The translations under genes and the position numbers were made by a program. Source: Marasmius tenuissimus (lineage: Eukaryota; Basidiomycota; Agaricomycetes; Agaricales; Marasmiaceae). From it: a stretch of DNA of 64,000 nt. Shown here one piece after another: positions 35,274 to 46,015 of the stretch (the stretch's first letter is position 1; every line of letters begins with the position of its first letter). Under the pieces are notes generated by a model, which made no database searches, was not told the DNA's origin, and saw only the letters and a program-made list of their open reading frames with translations. The stretch lies in NCBI GenBank assembly GCA_029532415.1, contig JAQOTA010000053.1, forward strand, positions 930,001-994,000, in the 5' to 3' direction.

Positions 35274-37998
35274 CTACTCGGCGAGAGAAATTCTAACAGG
35301 CAACTTGGCGTCTTGTCCCCCCTTTATAACTGGGGTAGTAACGATGTTGCTCTGCCAGTAGATTTCTGTACCGGTGGGACGGAACTCAAATGCCTCCACA
35401 AGTTGGAGAAGTACCACCTCTGAAGGGCGAAAGTCAGAACGAAGGTTTTTGACGTAGTAAGGGGTGAAAACGAGAGTGCGTACTCATTTCCAGCTGCGAG
35501 AACTTGAATCCACTGGAAATCAATCGATGTCAGTTCGAATCAGCACAGATATTGGAGAAAACGCCCACGAACATGCATGAACGTCCGCCGCAAGTGAATG
35601 TCATCCTGTATTCAACGGTTCCATGAAAATCGAAAAAAAAAAAGAAATAATCGCGAGAAGCTCACAAGTGGGAATAGACGCCAGGAACCTTCGCCTCAGT
35701 GAGAGTTGAAGGGAGGGAGGAGAGCCATCGTTCAGGTTTCCACTCCATAACATCAGGTCCCCATAACTCGGGGTTCCGGTTAGCATTCGCGATATCGATG
35801 TGAACCTTCGTGTTGGCAGGAATCGTGATCTCGCTTATGAGGGATCCATCGGTGCACCGGACAGGAGTGCTGAATGGGACAATCGCGGTCTGAGTGGGGC
35901 TGATGAAAGTGAGTGAGTAAAGATTGATTTCAGCTAATCAAGAGAAAAGGGTGCGGCTCACTGGCGGGTAACGCGTGAGACAGGTGCGTATCTGTATAGG
36001 TCAGTCGTCAGTGAAGTCATTTCTTAACTGTTTCCAGCGCATGAAGTTTACTTACAGTCGAAGGGTTTCCCGGCATACGGCATCGAGGTAAGGCAAAGCC
36101 ACCAAGACTTCGTATGGGACATGTTCCCCTCCCTGGGCTTCCCGAGCCGTCCGCAGTTCCTGACGGAGTTTCGATTGCACTTCCGGGTGCTGGGAAAGCA
36201 AGTGAATCGTCCTCCCTAACGCACTCTGTAGGACAAGCAATCGTCGATCAGCGCTACATAAAAGGGCTCATCAAGTGATACCAACCGATGTAGTATCCAT
36301 TGCGGCGAAGATGAGGGTGCTGACAGCGCGATTGAATATATCACTTGGAGGTGAAACGGCGACTAGAGCAACTCACGACATCTATTTGAGAGGGGACCAA
36401 TTAGAGTGTGCAACGCAGGGGCCAAGACCCATCACTCACTTGCCCAATTAGCTCATCCTCGCTAAGTTTCTCTTCATTCGAAGCCTTCATATTCTGGTTC
36501 ACTGTATCGACATGGTCAGAAGATCTGCGACCTGAGTGATGACCACCGACTCACTCAGAACACTCATGATATCTTTCCCCCTGCTTATTTGGTCGTGAAC
36601 AGCTCCGTCTCCTGCTTCCAAAGCCCGCAACTTTTCCTGGTAAATTTCCGTCGACAGCTCCCACATGTAATCCGTAAGCTTTGTGATGTGTTGCAAATCC
36701 CGCATCGGAAAGTGAACTGCGAAGAGGCGGAGGAGCCGACGAGGGAAGATCTTGACCAGGGGGTAGAACAAATTTCGAGCCGCAGCCGTGCGCCCGAATA
36801 AAGGTCTGGAGGCTGTTGAGTTCCTGCTCCGAGTGTTGATTTAACGAGACACCTCACGCTAGTGCTTTCAATGCTGCCGGGTATGGATGGGCACACGCTT
36901 CATCAGTAAGGGGATCGAAAGAATACCCCAAGCCAGATTGTCCAATCAGCTCGAGTGCTGTTCGGGACGACCAAGACAGTATATCAATCTAGAGGGGCGA
37001 TCGCTTGGTTTCGTGAACGGAAGTATACTATAATTGGCCTCTCACCTCCTGCTCCCCAGCGGACACTGTCTTTGCCAAGGTATCAGAGAGCTGGGCAGTC
37101 ACGAATCGAGTAATTGAGTACATGAGACGCTCTGGGATCTCGGGAGAACTGACTTGTTTGACGACGTCGTTGAATATCGGCGCTGAAATCCTCCTATTTC
37201 AGGACAGCGTAGAAGGATGTTATCGAGAGAATCTTACTCATGTCTCTGAGATGGGCAGCAGAAAACAAGGGGGTAAGCATCTTCCGTTGCTTGCGATGGT
37301 GACTTCCTGTCGTTGCCGTCAAGCCTTTACCAATTATAAGTTCTTGCGATCTATCGAAATAGTGAGTTCGAAAGGGTGTAGCATCGTACTGAGGAGGCAC
37401 GGACGTCAGAAAGGCTGGGTCCTCTTCCCAATTTTGCTGATCCTAGCACCGTAACATCGTTGGCATAAGATTGTGAGATTCTCCGGGGCGCCATCCGGGA
37501 GGAGTGGTAGACAGACCTTGACGAGTATGTGATGCATTGCCTTGGGATCGAAGGTATTGAGTTGTTTCCCCTGGCACCAAGTTCGAGTGAGAAGTTTGAC
37601 GGCATAGCCGAGAAGGCATAACTCACCCCCAACAATCCGCTGATGGTAGATGTCGACCCGTCTGCTCAATCATCAGAAACGAGGTCCGACTACCAAGTAC
37701 TACAAGCGCCACGTACATTGCGTTCGAATCTCTTCCAAAAGGTCCCATGATTCTGGCCCAAAGAACTCATTGGAATGTCCTTCGTTGACAAATGGGATAT
37801 GAACATTAGCGACGGAAAACGGTTAGTCACACCACCTTCTATCCAGGATGATGGGCGGGGTCCTGGGATTTTGCTCAGGCTGCGTCGGGACGACCATTGT
37901 CGGAGAAGGACCCAGACTGCGCAAGGAATGGAGGCTGCAAGAAATGCTTGCCAAAGATGGAGGGAAGACGACATAGTTTGAGTGGTACTCTGTCCCAT
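35274..37998 (-). CDS. Cytochrome P450 monooxygenase (second)
   Basis: ATG 37998 (a second Met nine codons on) opens a membrane anchor (WQAFLAASIPCAVWVLL) and the hinge KIPGPRPSSWI. Later exons: VKLLTRTWCQGKQLNTFDPK, MHHILVK, LTATTGSHHRKQRKMLTPLF (the HRKQRKML block of the C-helix region), LLSQHPEVQSKLRQELR and YLDAVCRETLRL (ExxR). The PERW region reads WGPDVMEWKPERWLSSLP. The heme exon MTFTCGGRSCM joins GFKFSQLEM across an intron, giving CGGRSCMGFKFSQLE with the thiolate Cys, and the end is AFEFRPTGTEIYWQSNIV. This C-terminus and the HHRKQRKML block are typical of the large CYP5144/CYP5137-like group, but subfamily assignment is only an impression. More than ten introns. Substrate unknown. 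Confidence 0.9.
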
Positions 37999-39724
37999 AT
38001 TGGGGCAACCAAGGTGCTTATATCCCCTTCACAGGCCCGCGCAAGTAATGGCAGGTTATGCGACGGGCCATGGAGGAAACACCATCCTTCTACGAGTCAC
38101 GACAACGAGGATAGGACGTAACTATCAGTCGCCCGCGCGAGCCCGAGTCTTGCGATCCTCGGAGTCTGTAAACTCGTGTATGGCCGTCCGAGATCAGCGA
38201 GCGTTGTCATAGTTGATAACCAAGTCCAAAGCCCTGAGAAAGTGTGGCGCACCAGGCCGTTGTCTATACGCAGTATGGGGCGTCGGGCAGAGTCGAGAAA
38301 GGGATTGTGGGGAAGCCTGAATATGGACGTTGAAAGCAGGGTAGTCAGGAGCTTCGAATATGGGGGAGATATGAATTCACCACGCGAGATTGTACTCGTT
38401 GATTCGAGGAAATTCGGTCAAGAGACGTCGCCGAAGACCTCAAGCTCCTGCAAAGGTGTTCCAGTCACTCACAATTTCAGTCAGGAGAGATAGCCATTGT
38501 CATCGGTGAAATCGTGAGGATTCCATACACTGACGTTTTCAATGGCTGAAGGTTTAGGCTTGTGTCATTGAGACGAAGAGTGCTAACATTGAACATTGGG
38601 TCGGTTCAAGTCGGCAATTCGGAAAAGTGCAAGTCAACACGATTACATAGGTGTGTTGCAAGGGATATTTCTGGACGCGATACCGAGGGCCCGTCGGTCA
38701 TCCTGAGTTCGCAGTAGATTGTAGGTCAGCTGAACACTCTTGATTCCCTTGGCCATCAGCCTGAGCCTGAGTCCTCCCAGCGAGTCTGCGTTTCTGAGTT
38801 CGACGGATCGGCTTCAACTTGTGTAGCATTCGAAAGGACAAAGGTGGGATAGGGGTTCGTGCTGAGTTGATAACAAAAATCTTCAGGTGGAACAGATTGA
38901 ATAACAGTCCAGTAGAAGTCGATAATGAGAGTTGAATGAGAGTTGTGAACATCTGGATTCTGTATCGACATATGCATCACGTAAGCATTTCATTGACTTG
39001 GTCTCTTACCTTCACCACCCAAGCTCAATAATCATGATTTTCGACAACGCCTATACAAAAGACAAAAACGAAGAGGCCTTTTCTCCGCAATGCACCCAAA
39101 CAATTGTCTGACGTTGTCTGATTGTCCTTACATGTCTCAAAAGACTCGACGTTGGCTGAAAAGATCCTATGGGGACCATCACTCGCTCGAATCAGGTAAT
39201 CTGTTGAGAGGAACAGGAAGTACTTGCTCTGCGTTGGACCTTGAGGCTTGAGGCGGAGTTGTGGAATATATGACACGCAACTCATCTGCTGGCACAGGTA
39301 CGTCGAATATATCGTTTAAGAATTCAACCTAATGCAACCGCTCCTAGATGAACAGTGCTCGAATTCAACTTGAAGGGTAACAGAGTGACGCGGACTCGCG
39401 GAATTAAATGAAATCCCAGAATGCTCACATCGCAGAACGTCCCGAGTTCTCCTCGCGGCCTCAGATGAACGAGTGATAATGCGAACGACTACCTTGTCCA
39501 CTAAGATAACTGAATCAGCGGTCTCTGTTCGGGATCAGTTAACCAGCCGGACGCTCCGCAAATGAAGCTCTCGACTCCCTCGATTGTCCTTACTGTCCCC
39601 GGAATCCTATTTCTCCTGAACGTGCACAGCGGCGGGTAATGCTGTAGTCACTCCTTTCTTCCGCCGATGTCTTGTTGCCCTTTCTGAGGTTGACTTTCAT
39701 CCACCAGTTGACCCAATAGCTAGA
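37999..39724. other. Long stretch without a recognised gene
   Basis: Several 60-105 codon frames on both strands but none with a known motif. Minus-strand pieces at 38756-38980 (HSTLIIDFYWTVIQSVPPED) and 39025-39285 (QSKYFLFLSTDYLIRASDGP) look protein-like and could be exons of one unrecognised gene. Confidence 0.35.
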
Positions 39725-40408
39725 ATGGGGAATACTAAAGAGTTGACGGGCGCAGCAGTCCTGCTGCTGTTTGGCATCGCGGGAAGGTATATCAATGGGG
39801 CTGGCATTGCATTTGACGGTGAGTGTGATGATCAATTCTGCATCGTCTGTTCGCTCACTTGGGCAGAGGTGTAGTATTTTAGGCAAATGATCAACACGTT
39901 TACGGCCCATATCCTAGCCAGAAGGCGTGCGTCATTCGCCGTTCGGCGTTCATGCCTCTATCAAATCCGCAGAGTTCAGGTTACTGGGATCATCACGAGT
40001 CCCTTATCAAAGCGCCTTATCCCCTCGCTTTGGTCCATCGGTCTATCGGTATCTGCCAGCCAACTGTGTACAACTTGCGGAGGGAAAGGGAAAGGTCGGC
40101 AGCACATCTAGATGTCGACCTGACGTCCGATCGTGGTGATAGGGAGAAGATCCGGGCTACAACCGCCTCAACAAGGCGATTTGACCAGGGAGGGCGTCCA
40201 GAGCTGGACTGTCTTATCTTTCGAAGCAGTCTCAGGTTCTACTCGCTTGCTGCCCTGGGTGCTACTTCCATGTTGACTCGACGTCCTGATGCATATGGAG
40301 TGCAGTATACTCGGTTCGTTGTGCCTATCTATGCCTTATATCCCAGCTCGTCTTGTGTGCTTAGGGTCCTGCTTCACTACCCTCACCACAAAGCACGCAG
40401 AGTCCGCG
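39725..40408 (+). other. Possible spliced gene of unknown function
   Basis: ATG 39725 reads MGNTKELTGAAVLLLFGIAG, which resembles a signal peptide. A GTGAGT donor at about 39820 and a tattttag acceptor at 39882 would join it to NDQHVYGPYPSQKACVIRRS and on to a frame ending near 40431. No family is recognised, and the downstream sequence looks only weakly coding. Confidence 0.25.
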
Positions 40409-41251
40409 ATGAACACTTCAGGCCGAAATGACCGTATCGATCCTGGCTTTATCCTCCTCTACGAATCTCATGGGCGTGGTGGTTTAGGGAACATGGTCCA
40501 GAGGAACGCTGTGATTCCGTCGGCGGACCTTTCCTCGGTCAGTAAACGTTCTCACTACAAAAGCTTTGCTGACGCCCGGCACAACAGGGAGCCAAAGCTC
40601 CGTTTCACGTACCTTTGTATTCTCGATTCACCGGTCGAGGGGGAGCGGGGAAAGGACCTGGGCTACTCCCCTATAGGTCCGGCCCGAGTTTGCATTTTTG
40701 AGGGCCCCAAAATCGCAATTTTTCCGTCTCAATTTTACATTTTTGAGGCTATTTGAGGAGAATTTCCGGCCCAAATTGCATTTTTCAGGACCAATTCAAC
40801 TGTCTTGAGCCATCTTACCATCCATGCTGAGGTAGGCCAGCAGGCTGTTCTTAGCCAAATCGCATCTAATCACGCTTCTGCAGCGAATTGTCGAGTTTAT
40901 TGGGTTTTATCACCTCTCGCGACGATTTCACACGTACCAGTAAGCCTCGGTAAGGTCGAACATTGGTGACGAGCGTGACTAAACGTGACAACCCCCAGCC
41001 CATATTGCATATTCTCCTTCCAAATAAGGCAAGTCAGATTGCATATTTGAGGCCGGTTTTGGGCCTCCAGAGGGCCGGACCTATAGGGGAGTAGCCCAGG
41101 TCCTGCGGGGAACCTGCAGCGTCGCGACTCGAAGACCGTGGATGAACACGCGGATTCAGGCGGCAACGCGCGATCCCATCGTGACTCTCCTGGTCTTACA
41201 GCCTCAACCGGCCGTGGTGGGCTAGGAAATAGGCAGTATAGGCCTACCTAG
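40409..41251 (+). pseudogene. PAR32-like protein (DUF3602), split by a MITE
   Basis: The DUF3602 family is defined by repeated GRGGAGN motifs. Here the first copy reads HGRGGLGNM (about 40470), the last TGRGGLGNRQYRPT before the stop at 41249-41251, and the middle copy is YSRFTGRGGAGN at 40620-40652, exactly where the hAT-type MITE (40653-41104) is inserted; after it the frame resumes LQRRDSKTVDEHADSGGN. ATG 40409 is a reasonable start, with one or two introns required. PAR32 in yeast is a phosphoprotein of the TOR/ammonium-transport response; role here by family only. With the MITE in place the protein is interrupted by stops unless the element is spliced out. Confidence 0.7.
40653..41104. 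mobile_element. hAT-type MITE, 452 bp, perfect 8 bp duplication
   Basis: Starts aggacctgggctactcccct and ends with its inverse; the inverted repeat extends over about 32 bases (to ataggtccggccc). It is flanked by gcggggaa at 40645-40652 and 41105-41112, a perfect 8 bp target duplication, so the superfamily is most likely hAT. The interior has no long frame and several words tttgcattttt / attgcatat. Inserted in a PAR32-like gene. Confidence 0.9.
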
Positions 41252-41945
41252 CGAGGCAATGGGTGGGCGATGTGAATGTTTTTGGTACGTTACACAAGCC
41301 GCACTTAGTCCAACCATCCTCCTGACGTTGACACTTCGTGTGACGATCGAAAGCCAGTTAACTACTTAATCACGATTCACGAAAAGATCCGCCTGTATGA
41401 TAACCTTGTCCGCTTCGAACTCGTGGTGACCATGAGCTGGCAAACAATTACGCGTTGTGGGGCTTACACACGTATTTGTGTCTTGAACCTTGAAAGTTTC
41501 TTGCTGGTTTTTAACATGCTCTCACTTGAAACTTTAATCTGATATTCCAGAGAATAGCTTGAAAGAGAGGGAAGGAGAGCTCAGAAATAAATTCAAGGAA
41601 GAGGAACGAAAGGCGCTAAAGCCAGTGCCGAAGCGTGAGAACAAAGACCAGGACATTGCGCATTGACAGTACAAAGTGCTTTCGAACTTTTTCAACCGCG
41701 ACCAGCACCACCATTGTCTTCCGCGACCTCGAATAACCGCAGAACACATTCGAAAACCATCAAATAACTCGACAGCCTTCCAAAAACACGCAAGCTCAGT
41801 ATCACCAATCAGCACCACCACTCTTGACCCATCCGACCGCACATACATACCCTACGACAGCACCCTTCCCTTTGCGAGGTCCAGTGGATTCGCGAAATCG
41901 TTGAAGAAGATTCAGTAGAGGCTCATTCCGTTAGAAGAATCCAAC
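41252..41945. other. Intergenic and 5' leader of DHH1
   Basis: No gene supported. Its right end must hold the promoter and leader of the helicase gene. Confidence 0.5.
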
Positions 41946-43548
41946 ATGTCGCAAGTAGCAACATCATCGACAGCAACCTCGTGAGTCACGCAAATTCAAT
42001 TTTTTTCTCGATGCTCACTGATCAAGGAATCCCTCAAACTTCATTTTTTCTGTCATAGACCCGCCCCAAGCAATCGCGATAACTCATGGAAGACAGGGCT
42101 GCGAGCACCTCCAAAAGATCTGCGCCCACAAACCGAAGATGTCACAGCAACCAAGGGCATCGAATTTGAAGACATGAACCTTCGTCGCGAACTCCTTATG
42201 GGTATTTTTGAAGCCGGTTTCGAGAAACCTTCACCTATCCAAGAAGAAGCTATTCCTATGGCTTTAACCAAACGAGACATTCTTGCCCGTGCCAAGAACG
42301 GCACAGGTAAAACTGCAGCATTCGTCATCCCCTCTCTCTCACAAGTCGACCCCACGAAGAACAAGATCCAGGCTTTGCTCCTCGTTCCTACGCGAGAATT
42401 GGCACTACAGACGTCGCAGGTGTGCAAGATACTAGGAAAACACATGGGATTGCAGGTCATGGTGACGACTGGTGGGACGACGTTGAAGGACGATATCATA
42501 CGTCTGAGCGAGACGGTGCATGTCCTTGTGGGCACACCAGGGAGAATTTTGGATCTGGCTGGGAAGAACGTCGCGGATCTCAGCGAGTGTCCGGTTTTCG
42601 TCATGGACGAAGCCGACAAACTGTTGTCACCCGAGTTTGCACCAGTCATGGAGCAACTCTTGTCCTATCTACCCCAAAATCGTCAGGTCATGCTTTTCAG
42701 TGCTACTTTCCCGATGATTGTCAAGGATTTCAAGGTGAGCAGGATGTTGTGCTCTTCCGATACCCCGCGGGTACTGAAACACGTCGCTTAGGACAAACAC
42801 ATGAGGCAACCATACGAAATCAACCTCATGGAAGAACTTACTCTGCGTGGTGTCACGCAATACTATGCCTATGTCGAGGAACGACAGAAGGTCCATTGTT
42901 TGAATACGCTTTTCTCAAAGGTGTGTCTTTGCGTGCTGAGCTCCTGTCCATTGGTTTACCTCTCCTGTCCAGCTCCAAATTAACCAATCCATCATATTTT
43001 GCAACTCCACCAACCGAGTCGAGCTTCTCGCGAAGAAGATTACAGACCTCGGCTACTCTTGCTTCTACTCGCACGCGAAAATGCTCCAATCTCATCGAAA
43101 CCGCGTCTTCCACGATTTCCGTAACGGCGTCTGCCGCAACCTCGTGTGCTCAGATCTCCTCACCCGTGGTATCGACATTCAGGCTGTCAACGTCGTCATC
43201 AACTTTGACTTCCCCAAGAACTCGGAGACATACTTGCACAGGATAGGGCGAAGTGGACGGTTCGGTCACCTGGGTTTGGCCATCAACCTCGTCACATACG
43301 AGGATAGGTTCAACCTGTATAGGATCGAGCAAGAGTTAGGAACGGAGATCCAACCTATTCCTCAGACCATCGACAAGGGGTTGTACGTCTCACCTGGCGC
43401 CACCGAGGAGGAGAAGCAGGTGCAACAACAGGTTCAGCAACAGCAGAGGGTACAACATCAGCAGCAACAGCAACAAGAGCACGTCGTTTACCAGAGCAAT
43501 GGTGTTCAGCCACAGGGCGGCTACCGTGGCGTTTCCGCCGCGAGGTAA
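41946..43548 (+). CDS. DHH1: ATP-dependent RNA helicase DHH1 (DDX6 family)
   Basis: DEAD-box helicase that represses translation and activates decapping of mRNA in P-bodies. From ATG 41946 ([12 protein letters not shown]), four exons. All helicase motifs are present in order: the Q motif [21 protein letters not shown] (I), PTRELALQ (Ia), [13 protein letters not shown] (Ib), DEAD (II), SAT (III), [18 protein letters not shown] (IV), [20 protein letters not shown] (V) and [13 protein letters not shown] (VI). The block [11 protein letters not shown] and the tail [19 protein letters not shown] are specific to the DHH1/DDX6 branch. Introns fall at about 41982-42057, 42736-42791 and 42921-42972. 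The C-terminus is glutamine-rich ([18 protein letters not shown]), common in the fungal orthologues. The most confidently identified housekeeping gene in the window. Confidence 0.96.
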
Positions 43549-44313
43549 ACACCTGACATCCGTCGACGGGAAGAGCAACCCATCGAACTCAGCGCGAAAC
43601 TTCCTTGAATCGAAACGTGGATTTTTTATTACCATCATCCCTTTCTTCGACAACCTCCTTCATCTTCGCCTTGCCTGGTGCATTTGTCTCCCTGGCTTCA
43701 CCATCCTATTTTTCGCTGTCGAGCTCTTCCCCTCGGACACAAACGCCTTCGAATCCAACTATATCTCTTCTGCTTTTTCTCTCCTCTCCTCTGTGAAATG
43801 TGTATCTATACCTTCGTCGTCGAGTTATTGCGCCCCTTCTCGCCCCACCTCCCGACAACCACTCGTTTTATCTGCCCGAGATCTGTGTTTGCGCCCCGTA
43901 CTCAGCTCCTCGAATTGTTCACATATTCCAATATCCTACCCTCGAATCGTCTTTCATCCGTACTCACAAGATATTTGATATCTTACACCTTAGTTGATAA
44001 GTACCTCCTCTCCCAGTTGCCGCTTGCCATCGCCATCATCACTACCTCCCTCGTACCACCGGTACCGTCTTGACCCCCAACCCCTGTCGACTCCACTCTT
44101 TCCGTTCCCTCTTTACCAGTCCCAGCCTCGCTCCCGCCTTACCTCTTCCGTTCGCCCCCTCACCCACACCCTCGTTGCTCCCTCCCTCCTGTCGTCGTCG
44201 TGACCGTGCTTATCGTGATCTTTCCTTTTTTTTGCCAGCCTTTAACGCTTTTGCCAAAGCCCCTACCGACTACAATTGTGTACATTTACTCAGTACCAGT
44301 ACTACCCTCTTGT
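43549..44313 (+). other. Probable long 3' UTR of DHH1
   Basis: Pyrimidine-rich, with chance frames in all three + frames and no conserved motif. Likely DHH1 3' UTR and intergenic sequence. Confidence 0.45.
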
Positions 44314-44610
44314 CTTTGCGCGGATGGTGAATATAATCACGATGCTCAATACTTTACTATCGGTGATGGTAGTTTTACACGAACGGGTGTCGTAGTGCAA
44401 ACCGCAAAGTGACCTGGTTGGTGTTGGTCACCCATCTCTGTAGCTGGGGCGTTGTGGAGTGAGGGACTCGCGAATTAGTATTTGGTAATTCCACGGATTT
44501 GTTGACATAAATGTAGAGGATAATGGTACTGGAGACCAAGTAGAACCAGCGGGAAAGAGCCAAGAGGCATCAAGTTATAGGTTACAGAGCGGCGCGGCCT
44601 CTTGAAGACT
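44314..44610 (+). repeat. ~300 bp direct repeat, left copy
   Basis: From ctttgcgcggatggtgaata to ggttacagagcggcgcggcc. It aligns, with many substitutions and small gaps, with 48836-49135, same strand, and the two copies bracket the STE3-like gene. Confidence 0.75.
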
Positions 44611-44951
44611 CACTGTTTTTGGACCATTACAGTCATCTACCGGTCAATGATACAAACTTACTGCAACTTGCCCTCATCATGTCACTCTCAAATATCTACT
44701 CGAGATCAAGGTATGTATCTCCTACCGTACCAAGGTGTTCCTGTGATGATACAGTCGCAGGAAGATATTCCCATTGAGGATGTATGTCTTTCAGTCCACG
44801 ACAGGCCATGGCCCGGTCATTTCTCCGCCAAAAGTGATATCATAATGGTTAAGAATGTGTACCAGAGGATATATCCTCGAGATTGTGCATTGCTCAGAAT
44901 GGGGTGGAATATCGGGGTGTCTCATTTATACGACGTTGACAATGATGACTG

Positions 44952-45221
44952 TAGACGGCTTGCGCAAAACGGCAATGGGTGGGAGGCTGTGGCCGTAATT
45001 TGTAAATGACGTTGCGCAGAACGGCCATGGCCGTGATTGGCGCTACACTGCACCTGTCCCACAAGCCGGAGAACAAGCCGATTTTGAGGCTATGGCCGAA
45101 ATTCTATGGCCAGTGCGGGGCGGTGGGGAAACTGCGCAATGCCGATTACGGCCATGGCTATTCTGCGCAACGTCATTTTCGGCCACAGCCTCCCACTGTG
45201 GCCATTTGCGCAAACCGTCTA
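44952..45221. mobile_element. MITE with ~85 bp inverted repeats
   Basis: Left arm tagacggcttgcgcaaaacg then gggaggctgtggccgtaatt and gacgttgcgcagaacggcca; the right arm is the inverse (reverse complement tagacggtttgcgcaaatgg, gggaggctgtggccgaaaat, gacgttgcgcagaatagcca). Bounded by TA, which may be the target duplication. A partial relative lies at 11176-11275. Confidence 0.75.
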
Positions 45222-45335
45222 CAATTTCTGGCCCAGAACAGAATTGACCTGAACGGGAATCGACCCCTGTGACCGCTGACGCGTTCGGACCTGACCATCA
45301 TCTCGATGCTCTATCACCTGCATCTCTTGCCCTCA

Positions 45336-45550
45336 CACCGGTGACCGGAGGCAAGCACCTTGTGAACAAGGGCTATTTCACACCGTGTGATATGCCCTTG
45401 TGAACTACCTTTGTTCAGTCTGGGAAGCTCCCTTTATCATTTTTTGAAGGGGCCAACCCCTCCTTTGTTACATGGGCAAGGCATTTCACAAGGGCATTTC
45501 ATACGGTGTGAAACACACCTATTTCACAAGGTGCTTGCCCCCGGTGTCAG
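45336..45550. mobile_element. Second MITE, about 215 bp
   Basis: Inverted arms with gcaagcaccttgtgaa near both ends: left ggaggcaagcaccttgtgaa, right inverse gggggcaagcaccttgtgaa, then the shared tttcacaccgt and atgcccttgtgaa. Edges and target duplication are uncertain. Confidence 0.65.
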
Positions 45551-46015
45551 TGAACCTTGCGCAAACAATCAACCATTTGATGGCTGGCTTAGGAGTCCAA
45601 TGACAGTGGCCCTCCCTATTGGCAGACACGCTCACTGGCTTAGAAGGAAAAGCTTTGAACTTGCCTCAATTCCTTGTTCTGGCTTGGGAACGGTGGGCGG
45701 CGGGCGCCAACCTGGGATAAGTACTTCGAGGCACAATCAGGATCACCTTTATACTTATGAGCCGGTTTCCCTGTCCCGGCTTCCAACAAACTCACGTCTA
45801 GCGCCGGGTGATGAAACCCCTTCGGAAATTGGATGATTGTTTGGACTCATCATCTCTTCTCAAGTACAAGGGAACGCCCAAGTGTGTGCAAGCAGTGCCG
45901 GCGAGGATAGGGCGTTTGCTCTTTAAAAAGATGGGAAGTAACGGACATTCAACGTTGCAACGTTGGGGATTTTTACACCCTTCACTCAGTGCCTTCTGCG
46001 TTTTTGAGGCTCAAC
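45551..46015. other. Upstream region of the STE3-like gene
   Basis: Contains an open frame running into the receptor but with no recognised motif. Promoter region. Confidence 0.4.

Noticed and set aside
43549..44330. Several 60-160 codon frames after DHH1
   Set aside because: Pyrimidine-rich sequence open in three frames at once; no motif; better explained as 3' UTR.
45236..45290. tRNA-like 3' half on the minus strand (ggggtcgattcccgttcagg)
   Set aside because: A T-loop-like GTCGATTCCC is present but no matching acceptor 5' strand, D arm or anticodon arm could be paired; at most a fragment.
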